A stretch of DNA of 16,141 nt, taken from the NCBI GenBank assembly GCA_938030845.1, contig CALHIC010000497.1:1-16141 (forward strand), given 5' to 3'. Below the pieces are notes generated by a model. It searched no databases and had not been told where the DNA came from. It was given only the letters and a program-made list of their open reading frames with translations. Shown here one piece after another: positions 6,629 through 14,621 of the stretch. The translations under genes were made by a program, and so were the position numbers. Within the stretch, counting starts at the first letter, position 1. Every line of letters starts with the position of its first letter. Origin of the DNA: an uncultured Oribacterium sp. Lineage in GTDB: Bacteria > Bacillota > Clostridia > Lachnospirales > Lachnospiraceae.

Positions 6629-7942
6629 ATGGAACGGTTTATCTTAAAAAAATTGCTGTCTTGGAAGAATTCTCCCTATCGCAAGCCATTAATCTTGAAG
6701 GGCGTACGTCAGGTGGGTAAGACTTGGATTCTGAAAGAGTTTGGCAGGCGCTATTATGAAAATACGGCTTACTTTAACTTTTTTGAAACGACTAAGGACG
6801 TGGATCGGATTCTACAAAACCTTATGCTGGCAAGCGGTCAAAAAATTGTGCCTGAAAAAACCCTTATCATTTTTGATGAGGTACAGGATTGCCCGAAGGT
6901 CATCAACTCCATGAAGTATTTTTGCGAGAACGCACCGCAGTATCACCTTGCCTGCGCCGGTTCTCTGTTGGGTATTGCTCTAGCGAAACCCTCTTCTTTT
7001 CCGGTGGGTAAGGTCAACTTTATGCAGATTGACCCGATGACCTTTAATGAATTCCTACTTGCCAACGGTGATGAAAATCTGGCACAGTATCTGGAACAGG
7101 TGGACACTCTTGAACCCATCCCCGATGCCTTCTTTAATCCGCTGTATGAGAAGCTGAAAATGTACTATGTCACTGGTGGTATGCCGGAGTCGGTATTGAT
7201 GTGGACGGAGGCGCGGGATGTTTCTGCCATGCAGGAAGCATTGTCCGGAATCATCGGAGCCTATGAGCGAGATTTTGCAAAACATCCTAATCTCAGCGAG
7301 TTCCCGAAAATCTCAATGATCTGGAAATCTATTCCTTCTCAACTAGCAAAAGAGAACAAGAAGTTCATCTATAAAGCGGTCAAGGAAGGAGCACGAGCCC
7401 GTGAGTACGAGGATGCCTTGCAATGGCTGGTAGATGCCCGTTTAGTGCATAAAATTTATCGCAGCTCAGCTCCCGGTCTGCCAATTGCAGCTTACGATGA
7501 CTTGTCTGCCTTCAAGATTTATCTGGTGGATGTGGGACTGCTCCGCCGTCTGGCACAGTTAGCTCCCACTGCCTTTGGCGAAGGTAAGCGCCTTTTTACT
7601 GAATTCAAAGGCGCATTAACCGAAAATTTTGTGTTGCAGACTTTAATTACTCAGTTTGAAGTCATGCCCCGTTATTGGAGCCAAAACAACCCGCCTTACG
7701 AAGTGGACTTCCTCATTCAGCGGGAGAATGACATCTTCCCCGTGGAGGTTAAATCTGAAACCAACACAAGCAGCAAGAGTATGAAGAAGTTCAAGGAACT
7801 CTTCCCTGATAAGGTCAAGCTCCGCATCCGTTTCTCATTGGACAATCTGAAACTGGACGATGATGTGCTGAATATCCCGCTGTTCATGGCAGATCAGGCG
7901 GAACAATTGATTGGGTTGGCATTGGAAAAGATGGAGCACTGA
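6629..7942 (+). CDS. AAA ATPase with C-terminal DUF4143 (nuclease-like) domain
   Basis: The protein has 437 residues of the widespread AAA_14 + DUF4143 family, which is often found in accessory regions and has no settled function. The N-terminal ATPase has Walker A GVRQVGKT (25-32) and Walker B LIIFDEVQ (79-86). The C-terminal DUF4143 region carries E332-N-F, V-D360-F and E373-V-K375, matching the spacing of a PD-(D/E)XK nuclease-like core. Catalysis in this family is not established. A GTG at 6614 is in frame, but ATG 6629 is preferred because GTGAGGA itself makes a good ribosome binding site eight bases upstream. It has its own promoter-like region and is followed 142 bp later by the RhuM gene. 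The pair looks like an accessory insertion between clpC and the polysaccharide genes, possibly defence- or stress-related, but no partner enzyme confirms this. Confidence 0.85.
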   Translation: MERFILKKLLSWKNSPYRKPLILKGVRQVGKTWILKEFGRRYYENTAYFNFFETTKDVDRILQNLMLASGQKIVPEKTLIIFDEVQDCPKVINSMKYFCENAPQYHLACAGSLLGIALAKPSSFPVGKVNFMQIDPMTFNEFLLANGDENLAQYLEQVDTLEPIPDAFFNPLYEKLKMYYVTGGMPESVLMWTEARDVSAMQEALSGIIGAYERDFAKHPNLSEFPKISMIWKSIPSQLAKENKKFIYKAVKEGARAREYEDALQWLVDARLVHKIYRSSAPGLPIAAYDDLSAFKIYLVDVGLLRRLAQLAPTAFGEGKRLFTEFKGALTENFVLQTLITQFEVMPRYWSQNNPPYEVDFLIQRENDIFPVEVKSETNTSSKSMKKFKELFPDKVKLRIRFSLDNLKLDDDVLNIPLFMADQAEQLIGLALEKMEH

Positions 7943-8084
7943 TGTATATAGCTAAACTATATTAGTCTAAAATTAAAAAGCATTGAGGCAAATGAATCAA
8001 TATAATGTGCTCATATATTTGTGGAAGAGGATAAATGAACAGATGCTTTGAGAGTGTCCATAAATGAAATCGTAAAGGGGCTGG

Positions 8085-9092
8085 ATGATGGGGAATGATA
8101 TCATTATTTATAATACAGAAGATGGTAAGGCTAAGATAAATTTACAGTATGCAGATGGTACGGTATGGCTTAGTCAATTGGAGATAGCAGAGTTATTTCA
8201 GACTACAAAGCAGAACGTCAGTAAGCATGTTAAAGCTATTTATTTAGAGGGAGAATTAGAGGAAAGGGCAACTGTCAACTATAAGTTGACAGTTCAAAAA
8301 GAGGGAAACAGAAAGATTAGTAGACAATTGGCCTACTACAACTTAGACATGATTTTGGCTATTGGCTACAGAGTCCGTTCTATTCGCGGCATACAATTTC
8401 GAAACTATGCCAGTAGCATATTGAAAGAATACCTCATTAAAGGCTTTGCCATGGATGACGAAAGACTGAAGAATCTTGGAGGAGGAAATTACTTCAAAGA
8501 GCTGTTAGAACGGATTAGAGACATTCGTTCCAGCGAGAAGGTGTTCTATCGTCAAGTACTGGATCTGTTTGCTACAAGCATTGATTATGATGCGAAAAAT
8601 GAAGAAGCCAAGAAGTTTTTTGCTACCGTGCAAAATAAGATGCATTTTGCCATTCATCACCAGACTGCCAGTGAGCTTATCTACAGCCGAGTAGATGGTG
8701 ATAAGGATTTTATGGGACTTAGCACATTTAAAGGGGAATTACCTACTTTAGAGGAAGCGAAAGTGGCGAAGAATTATCTTAGTGCAGAAGAATTGAAGGG
8801 TCTCAATGCCTTAGTTTCCGGCTATTTGGATTTTGCTGAAAGACAGGCACAAAGAGAAGTAAAGATGACTATGAAGGACTGGAGAGAACATGTGGATCGG
8901 ATTCTTAGTGCCACAGGAGAGGACTTACTCATAGGAAACGGAAGAGTGTCCAGGGACATGATGGTGGATAAAGTGAATCAGGAATACAGAAAATACAGTG
9001 CGAAAACCTTATCACAAGTAGAAAGGGATTATCTTACTGAGATAAAAAATATCGAAAGTATTGCGGAAAAAGGTGGGAAAAATAGTAAGTAA
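8085..9092 (+). CDS. RhuM-family protein
   Basis: The protein has 335 residues with the characteristic opening IIIYNTEDGKAKINL, then VWLSQLEIAELFQTTKQNVSKHV, a helix-turn-helix-like segment at about 30-55. The conserved stretch YYNLDMILAIGYRVRSIRG follows near 87-105. This matches RhuM, named from a Salmonella pathogenicity island gene; homologues are common on mobile islands and near defence or restriction genes, but the molecular role is unknown. The C-terminal half (about 165-335) is largely helical and contains a NKMHFAIHHQTASELIYSRVD segment, which resembles the region seen in Fic-associated relatives. AAAGGGG (8074-8080) serves either the ATG at 8085 or the one at 8088; the latter has better spacing (7 nt). 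A lone TATAAT at 8001-8006 could be a promoter, but no matching -35 was found. No nuclease or phosphotransferase motif was seen. Confidence 0.8.
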   Translation: MMGNDIIIYNTEDGKAKINLQYADGTVWLSQLEIAELFQTTKQNVSKHVKAIYLEGELEERATVNYKLTVQKEGNRKISRQLAYYNLDMILAIGYRVRSIRGIQFRNYASSILKEYLIKGFAMDDERLKNLGGGNYFKELLERIRDIRSSEKVFYRQVLDLFATSIDYDAKNEEAKKFFATVQNKMHFAIHHQTASELIYSRVDGDKDFMGLSTFKGELPTLEEAKVAKNYLSAEELKGLNALVSGYLDFAERQAQREVKMTMKDWREHVDRILSATGEDLLIGNGRVSRDMMVDKVNQEYRKYSAKTLSQVERDYLTEIKNIESIAEKGGKNSK

Positions 9093-9127
9093 GCTCATTG
9101 CTTTATAGAGAAAACATTTTCATTTTA

Positions 9128-9136
9128 TGGTATACT
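9128..9136 (+). promoter_or_regulatory. Possible extended -10 promoter of the polysaccharide genes
   Basis: TGG-TATACT is an extended -10 element (TGnTATAAT type). It lies about 110 nt before the wzt-like start, with no recognisable -35. The position, between the RhuM stop and the ABC ATPase, suits a promoter for the export cluster. Confidence 0.35.
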
Positions 9137-9245
9137 TTTCGTTTGAGAGTAAGGGATTTCCGGAAACATTGGAAGACTTTTGCCAAGCAGAAATGCAGAT
9201 GTAAAGTACAGATAAAGCGATTGTTATAAGATTTTAAGGGGGACT

Positions 9246-10673
9246 ATGGAAGAAGCAGAGAAAATCATTTCGGTGGATCAGGTAAGCAAGGTCTATCGTT
9301 TATACGATAAGCCCATAGACCGGCTACTGGAAAGCATTAGCCTTCGGAAAAAATCTTACCATAAGGATTTCTATGCCCTGAGAGACATTTCCTTTTCCGT
9401 GGGGAGAGGAGAGGCAGTGGGGATTATCGGCACCAACGGCTCCGGTAAGTCCACCATGCTGAAGATTATTACCGGGGTACTCAGTGCCACCACGGGAAAG
9501 GTGGAAAGCCGGGGAAGCATCTGCGCCCTTTTGGAGCTGGGCGCCGGCTTTAACCAGGACTATACCGGTATTGAAAACATCTATATGAACGGCACCATGA
9601 TGGGCTTTAGCAAGGCAGAGATGGATGAGAAGCTCCCTGCCATTTTGGAGTTTGCGGATATTGGAGACTTCGTTTACCAGCCCGTAAAGTCCTATTCCAG
9701 CGGTATGTTCGTTCGTCTGGCCTTTGCCCTGTATATCTCCATTGACCCGGAGGTCTTGATTGTGGACGAGGCCCTGTCCGTGGGAGATGTGTTCTTTCAG
9801 GCCAAATGCTATCACCGCATGGATGAATTAAAGCGGAAGGGTACCACCATTTTGATGGTAACCCATGACTTAGGCTCGGTAATGAAGTACTGCGACAGGG
9901 TGGTGCTTTTCCACAAGGGAGAAAAGGTTGGGGAAGGTCTTCCAGGGCAAATGGTGGACAAGTATAAGAAGATTTTGGCAGGAAAGGATCCTCATGCCGA
10001 GCAGTTTATGGAGGAGCAGAACTTCCTTGGAAATGTAGATGAAGAATCTGCCGGCACTGCCAAAACCACCGGAGCCGCCACCGCCGGTACAGTCGGAACC
10101 ACCGAAAAAAACGTCGGCACAGGCATAGCCTCAGGAACCGCCGAACCCGCATCCCCCGAAGCCGGCCAATCTTCCCCAAAGCCTGTCGGCTTTATGAAAG
10201 ACCATTTGACCTTAAACCCCTCCAGCCAGCAGTACGGCAACGGTAAGGCGGAGATTCTGGACTTCGGCGTGCTGGATAAGGACGGGCGCCCCGGCAATGT
10301 GCTACTAAAGGGCGAAGAATTTTCCATCAAAGAACGGATTGTCTTTCATGATGATATCGCTGCCCCCATTTTCACCTTCACCATCAAGGACAAGCGAGGC
10401 ATGGACTTAAGCGGCACCAATACCCTTTTTGAAGGCAAGGAAATTCCGGCGGTGAAGAAGGGGGACGAGTATTACTGTACCTTCACCCAGAGGATGAATC
10501 TGCAAGGAGGGGAGTATCTTCTGTCCATTTCCTGCACCGGCTTCGAAGAGGGGGAGCACACGGTTTACGACAGAAAATACGACATTACCAGTATCACCGT
10601 TTTATCCAATAAAAACACCGTAGGAATTTATGATATGGAGTCGGAAGTGACTCTGGAAAGGCATGAGGCATGA
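9246..10673 (+). CDS. Wzt-type polysaccharide export ABC ATPase with C-terminal glycan-recognition-like domain
   Basis: The protein has 475 residues. The N-terminal half is an ABC ATPase of the Wzt/TagH class: Walker A GTNGSGKST (62-70), signature SSGM (151-154), Walker B with D174-E175 and the H-loop H207. Such subunits power export of finished polysaccharides through a Wzm/TagG-type permease. An Ala/Gly/Thr/Pro-rich linker (about 264-315) leads to a C-terminal domain (about 320-475) whose strand pattern resembles the Wzt C-terminal carbohydrate-binding beta-sandwich. In E. coli O8/O9a that domain recognises the modified end of the chain. The AAGGGGG site lies only three bases before the ATG, so the SD spacing is short. 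The stop overlaps the next start as ATGA, indicating translational coupling to the large glycosyltransferase. The permease is not adjacent: upstream is the RhuM gene and downstream no ABC-2 membrane protein is seen. TagH is an alternative name, but the C-terminal domain favours Wzt. Confidence 0.85.
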   Translation: MEEAEKIISVDQVSKVYRLYDKPIDRLLESISLRKKSYHKDFYALRDISFSVGRGEAVGIIGTNGSGKSTMLKIITGVLSATTGKVESRGSICALLELGAGFNQDYTGIENIYMNGTMMGFSKAEMDEKLPAILEFADIGDFVYQPVKSYSSGMFVRLAFALYISIDPEVLIVDEALSVGDVFFQAKCYHRMDELKRKGTTILMVTHDLGSVMKYCDRVVLFHKGEKVGEGLPGQMVDKYKKILAGKDPHAEQFMEEQNFLGNVDEESAGTAKTTGAATAGTVGTTEKNVGTGIASGTAEPASPEAGQSSPKPVGFMKDHLTLNPSSQQYGNGKAEILDFGVLDKDGRPGNVLLKGEEFSIKERIVFHDDIAAPIFTFTIKDKRGMDLSGTNTLFEGKEIPAVKKGDEYYCTFTQRMNLQGGEYLLSISCTGFEEGEHTVYDRKYDITSITVLSNKNTVGIYDMESEVTLERHEA

Positions 10674-13600
10674 GTTTTTCGAAGGTGCAATCCAACTTAA
10701 TCGAATGGATTTCGTTTTTCCCCGGAGAAGGGGGGCTGGAGAAGGACAGCAAGGTCCTGCTTCTGGCAGAAAAGGACAGCCAGGAGCTTTTTGAAAAGCT
10801 ACTACGAAAAAGAGTAAAAAGCATCAGTCTCCGTTTGGAGGAAGACCGCTTTGACTATATCATCATTCCGCTTCTGACCAAGCGGCATTTGATGCTCTTC
10901 CAGGGCTCCCTGGAGGAGATGCTTCGGACCTTCCTGGAGAAGTGGTTGCTTCCCGGGGGCGAAGTGATTTTGGGTATGGAAAATGAGAATGCTCTGGAGC
11001 GCATTTCCACCGGCTACTACGAGAAGGAGCCGGCTTACCAAAGCTATGACGCTTTGAAAATGCTGGAAGAGAGCCTGAAAAAGGACTACCCAAAGGCCAG
11101 GGCAAGTCTTTACTTTCCCATGCCTTCCCTGGACTATCCCATCCATTTTTATACAGAAAAAAGACTTCCCAAGGAGGGCGAGGAGAGCTACGGCTATGTG
11201 GCCCTGGGAAAGAAAGGGGTTTTCCCCCAATTTGCCCCCAGCTTTCTCTACCGTTTCCGAGGGGATGCCACGGCTATCCTTTCCATGAAGGATGTGCATA
11301 GCGAGGAAGTGGAGTATATTAAATACAACTCCGGCAGAAAGCCGGAGTACGCCCTGAAAACCGAGATTCTTCGGGATAAAGAGGGTGTTAAAAAGGTCTT
11401 AAAAGAAGGCATCGGGGCGGAGGCCAATGCCCACATTGATTCCTTGCCGAAGAAGCGGAAGCTCCTTAGCGAAAGCTTTGCACAGCGGAAGATTCAGGTT
11501 TTGGAGGAAGAAGGCTTTTGGCGGGCCTATGCCGGTTCCCAGTCCCCCTCCAGCATTTTGTACCCCTTTGTAAAGGGAAAGAGCATCGGAGAAATTCTGG
11601 GAGACTTGATTTCCCAAGGAAAGGCGCCGGTAAAGGAAATCCAGGAAGCCCTGCATCTTCTTTTGGGAGAGGAAAGCTTTATAAAGCCTGCCAACTTGGA
11701 TTTACTTTTTGAAAATGTCATCATGGACGGAGAACAGGCGGTGCTCATTGACTGCGAGTGGGTGAAGGAAGAGGGAGAGGAACGGCTTTTCCTCCTGTAC
11801 CGCATCCTCCATTACTGGTACGAAGAATATAAGGACAAATTAAAATACAAGGACGAAGAAAGCTTCTTCCGCCTGTTTTCCATCAACAAGCCGGAGCTTC
11901 TTTCCTGCGAGCGAAAAGAAGCCATTTTCCAGGAAGAGGTTCATGGAGAGGGACGGGAGGAAAATGTCTGGGCTTACCAGCAAAGTCGTATGAGCCCGGA
12001 GAATTTCCAAAAGCAGAAGGAAGAAATCGCCCTACGCCGGGAGCAGATTCAATATTTGCAGGAAGAGCTGAAGGAAAAGGAAATTTCCGTAAAGAAAGAG
12101 CGGGAGGTCAATCGCCTGACCAATGTGCATGTAGGCAATCTGGAAAATGTGATTCGTGCCCATGAGCGGGATATTGCCCAGCTGCAGGAGGAGCGAAATT
12201 ACTTTGAACGGCACCAAAGCCTGCCTTCGAAAATCAGAAGACGGCTTTCCGCCGCCTTTAACCGCCGTTTTCCAAAGGACAGTAAGAGAAGATTGATTCT
12301 TCATTACATGGGACGAACAGTCCTCCACCCCTTTAAAACCCTGCCTTTATATTTCACGGCAGAGGGAAGAAATCGGATTTCCGGACATTTTAAGATCGGA
12401 CAGGCCTATTTTGACGGGGGAAAGGTTTGCCTTCCCAAGGTAGAGAATCCCAAAGTCAGCATCGTGATTCCCTGTTATAACCAGATTCACTATACCTACC
12501 GTTGCTTACAGTCCATTCTCCGTTTCACAAGTTCCGTGGAGACGCCTTATGAGGTAATTATTGCGGATGATGTGTCCACGGATGCCACCAGAGATTTACG
12601 GCTCTTTTCGGAAAATCTGGTGATTGCCCGGAACAAGGAAAATATGGGCTTTTTGAAAAACTGCAATCAGGCAGCCGCTTTAGCTAAGGGAGAATACATT
12701 TTCTTCCTAAACAATGATACGGAAGTGACGGAGGGCTGGCTGTCCTCCTTGGTGGAGCTGATGGAAAGACGACCGGATGCGGGAATCGTAGGCTCCAAGC
12801 TGGTGTACCCGGACGGAAGATTGCAGGAGGCAGGGGGCATCATCTGGTCCGATGCTTCCGGCTGGAACTACGGCAGACTGCAAGACCCGGAGGATCCGGA
12901 GTACAACTATGTGAAGGAAGTGGACTACATTTCCGGTGCCGCCATTTTGGTGCGGACAAGCATTTGGAAGGAGCTGGGAGGCTTTGACGAGCTCTTTGCT
13001 CCCGCCTACTGCGAAGATTCCGACCTGGCATTTTCCGTGCGGAAAATGGGCAAGAAGGTGCTGTACCAGCCCAAGTCCAAGGTCATCCACTATGAAGGCA
13101 TTTCCAACGGAACGGATGTGGAAGGCAGCGGCCTGAAGCGTTACCAGAAGGTTAACCAGGAAAAATTCAAGGAAAAATGGAAGGAAGAGCTGAAAAAGCA
13201 GTGCGTCAATATCGGAAGTCCCAACCCCTTCCAGGCCAGAGAACGGGGCATGGGCAAGCGCTATGTGCTCTTCGTAGACCACTATGTACCTACCTTTGAC
13301 AAGGACGCAGGCTCCAAAACCACCTACCAGTACCTGAAAATGCTGGCGGAAAAGGGCGTGCAGATAAAGTTCTTAGGAGACAATTTCCTAAAGGAAGAGC
13401 CCTACACGGAAGCTTTGGAGCAAATGGGCATCGAAGTTCTCTACGGCAGTAAGATGCAGGGGGGCATTTGGAAGTGGATGGAAGACAATAAGGAGATGAT
13501 TCAGATTGCTTATCTGAACCGCCCCCACATCGCCGCCAAGTACATTGACTATATCAAGGATAATACGGACTGGAAGATTATTTTCTACGGCCATGACCTG

Positions 13601-14392
13601 CATTTTCTCCGTCTGCAAAGGGAGTATGCCCTGAAGCCAAGACCGGAGCTTTTAGAGGAAATCGCCTACTTTAAGAGCATGGAGCTTTCCGTCTTGCAAA
13701 AGGCGGACATCAGCTATTACCCCTCCAACTTAGAGGTGGAGGAAATCCATAAGATTGACGACAGCATTCCGGTAAAGGCCATTACCGCCTATGTGTTCTC
13801 CGACTCCGTGCAGGTGGAGAAAATGACGGAAGGCCGGGAAGGAATGCTCTTTGTGGGAGGCTTTGCCCACCCGCCCAATGAGGACGGCGTGCTTTGGTTT
13901 GCCAAGGAAATCTTCCCCTTAATGCGAAGGCAGCTTCCGAACATTTCCTTCCGCATCGTGGGCAGTAAGCCGACAGAGAGGGTTTTGGCTCTGGGACAGC
14001 AGGAAGGCATCGAGGTGCTGGGCTTTGTCAGCGATGAAAAGCTTCATAGCCTCTATCAGGAAAGCCGAATGGTCATCGTACCCCTGCGCTACGGAGCAGG
14101 CGTGAAGGGCAAGGTGGTGGAAGCCCTCCACGAAGGCGCCGCCATCCTGACCACCCCCTGCGGAGCGGAAGGCATCCCGGGCATTGAAGAAGTGGTGGCT
14201 ATCGAGGGAGAAGAAAGAGAATTTGCCAAAACCGGAGCACTGCTGTACCAAAACATACCTAAACTTCGGGAAATGGGACAGAAGTCCCTGGAATTTGTGG
14301 AAAAAGCATTTTCCACAGAGGCGGTATTTGATGGCATTCGGGAAGACTTCGGTCTTGGAAAAGATGGAGAAGTGCTGGACTGGAAGAAATAG
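10670..14392 (+). CDS. Multidomain glycan assembly protein: degenerate methyltransferase, kinase-like, coiled coil, GT2, GT4
   Basis: The protein has 1240 residues and five regions. (1) About 1-190 resembles a SAM methyltransferase in its later motifs (LLPGGEVILGMENENAL near 92, YFPMP near 150), but the glycine-rich SAM motif is replaced by VLLLAEKD. (2) About 195-430 is kinase-like: N342-L-D344 and N349 fit the catalytic loop and I-D361-C-E-W fits the metal-binding DFG position. (3) About 447-512 is a charged coiled coil, followed by a basic stretch that may touch the membrane. (4) About 595-830 is a GT2 domain with VSIVIPCYNQ (596-605), D633-D634, NNDTE (681-685) and E782-D783. (5) About 864-1225 is a GT4 GT-B enzyme with LFVGGF (1060-1065) and GAGVKGKVVEAL (1142-1153). 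The order of the first three regions is that of WbdD, the O8/O9a chain terminator. It is coupled to the upstream Wzt by an ATGA overlap. It likely extends, and perhaps caps, the exported glycan in the cytoplasm; sugars and linkages are unknown. Fold calls for regions 1 and 2 are by eye. Confidence 0.8.
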   Translation: MSFSKVQSNLIEWISFFPGEGGLEKDSKVLLLAEKDSQELFEKLLRKRVKSISLRLEEDRFDYIIIPLLTKRHLMLFQGSLEEMLRTFLEKWLLPGGEVILGMENENALERISTGYYEKEPAYQSYDALKMLEESLKKDYPKARASLYFPMPSLDYPIHFYTEKRLPKEGEESYGYVALGKKGVFPQFAPSFLYRFRGDATAILSMKDVHSEEVEYIKYNSGRKPEYALKTEILRDKEGVKKVLKEGIGAEANAHIDSLPKKRKLLSESFAQRKIQVLEEEGFWRAYAGSQSPSSILYPFVKGKSIGEILGDLISQGKAPVKEIQEALHLLLGEESFIKPANLDLLFENVIMDGEQAVLIDCEWVKEEGEERLFLLYRILHYWYEEYKDKLKYKDEESFFRLFSINKPELLSCERKEAIFQEEVHGEGREENVWAYQQSRMSPENFQKQKEEIALRREQIQYLQEELKEKEISVKKEREVNRLTNVHVGNLENVIRAHERDIAQLQEERNYFERHQSLPSKIRRRLSAAFNRRFPKDSKRRLILHYMGRTVLHPFKTLPLYFTAEGRNRISGHFKIGQAYFDGGKVCLPKVENPKVSIVIPCYNQIHYTYRCLQSILRFTSSVETPYEVIIADDVSTDATRDLRLFSENLVIARNKENMGFLKNCNQAAALAKGEYIFFLNNDTEVTEGWLSSLVELMERRPDAGIVGSKLVYPDGRLQEAGGIIWSDASGWNYGRLQDPEDPEYNYVKEVDYISGAAILVRTSIWKELGGFDELFAPAYCEDSDLAFSVRKMGKKVLYQPKSKVIHYEGISNGTDVEGSGLKRYQKVNQEKFKEKWKEELKKQCVNIGSPNPFQARERGMGKRYVLFVDHYVPTFDKDAGSKTTYQYLKMLAEKGVQIKFLGDNFLKEEPYTEALEQMGIEVLYGSKMQGGIWKWMEDNKEMIQIAYLNRPHIAAKYIDYIKDNTDWKIIFYGHDLHFLRLQREYALKPRPELLEEIAYFKSMELSVLQKADISYYPSNLEVEEIHKIDDSIPVKAITAYVFSDSVQVEKMTEGREGMLFVGGFAHPPNEDGVLWFAKEIFPLMRRQLPNISFRIVGSKPTERVLALGQQEGIEVLGFVSDEKLHSLYQESRMVIVPLRYGAGVKGKVVEALHEGAAILTTPCGAEGIPGIEEVVAIEGEEREFAKTGALLYQNIPKLREMGQKSLEFVEKAFSTEAVFDGIREDFGLGKDGEVLDWKK

Positions 14393-14454
14393 AAGCAAAG
14401 TTATAGCAGTCATCTTATAGAAGTAAAGTAGTCGAAACGATTAAAGTAAATTCA

Positions 14455-14598
14455 GTGCCGAAAAGAAAGTTTCCGGCACAAATTCAAGAAGAAAAGTAGT
14501 GGAAATCAAGCCACTTGTACCAAGCAATCAAGCAAGGAAGTAGAAATTAAGCCACCGGCATAAACTTGAGAAAGTTCTGTAAACACCATGCCGGTGGC
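14455..14598 (+). promoter_or_regulatory. Structured spacer upstream of hddC with GC-rich hairpins
   Basis: GTGCCG (14455-14460) pairs with CGGCAC (14474-14479). A perfect 11-bp stem, GCCACCGGCAT (14551-14561) with ATGCCGGTGGC (14588-14598), encloses an inner hairpin AACTT-GAGA-AAGTT with a GNRA-type loop. The two parts are linked by imperfect direct repeats built on AAGTAG-GAAAT-AAGCCAC (near 14494-14513 and 14538-14555). Only AAATATTTT follows the second stem, so it is at best a weak terminator. The stem ends 12 bases before the AAGGAGG site of hddC, so attenuation or mRNA-stability control is plausible. No known riboswitch was recognised. Confidence 0.5.
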
Positions 14599-14621
14599 GA
14601 AATATTTTGTAAGGAGGGAAA

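Noticed and set aside
9127..9204. 25-codon open frame starting ATGGTATAC before the Wzt-like gene
   Set aside because: No ribosome binding site, its start coincides with the extended -10 element, and the peptide resembles nothing known.
9324..9815. 163-codon minus-strand open frame opposite the ABC ATPase
   Set aside because: It is the antisense shadow of Walker A, signature and Walker B coding.
12707..13282. 191-codon minus-strand open frame inside the large glycosyltransferase gene
   Set aside because: It lies opposite conserved GT2 motifs; long antisense frames are expected from the codon bias of the + strand gene.
13919..14413. 164-codon minus-strand open frame opposite the GT4 domain
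   Set aside because: The + strand frame encodes conserved GT4 motifs, and the antisense product has no coherent domain.
14551..14610. Rho-independent terminator before hddC
   Set aside because: The stem is strong, but only AAATATTTT follows and the loop is long, so termination is unlikely to be its main role.
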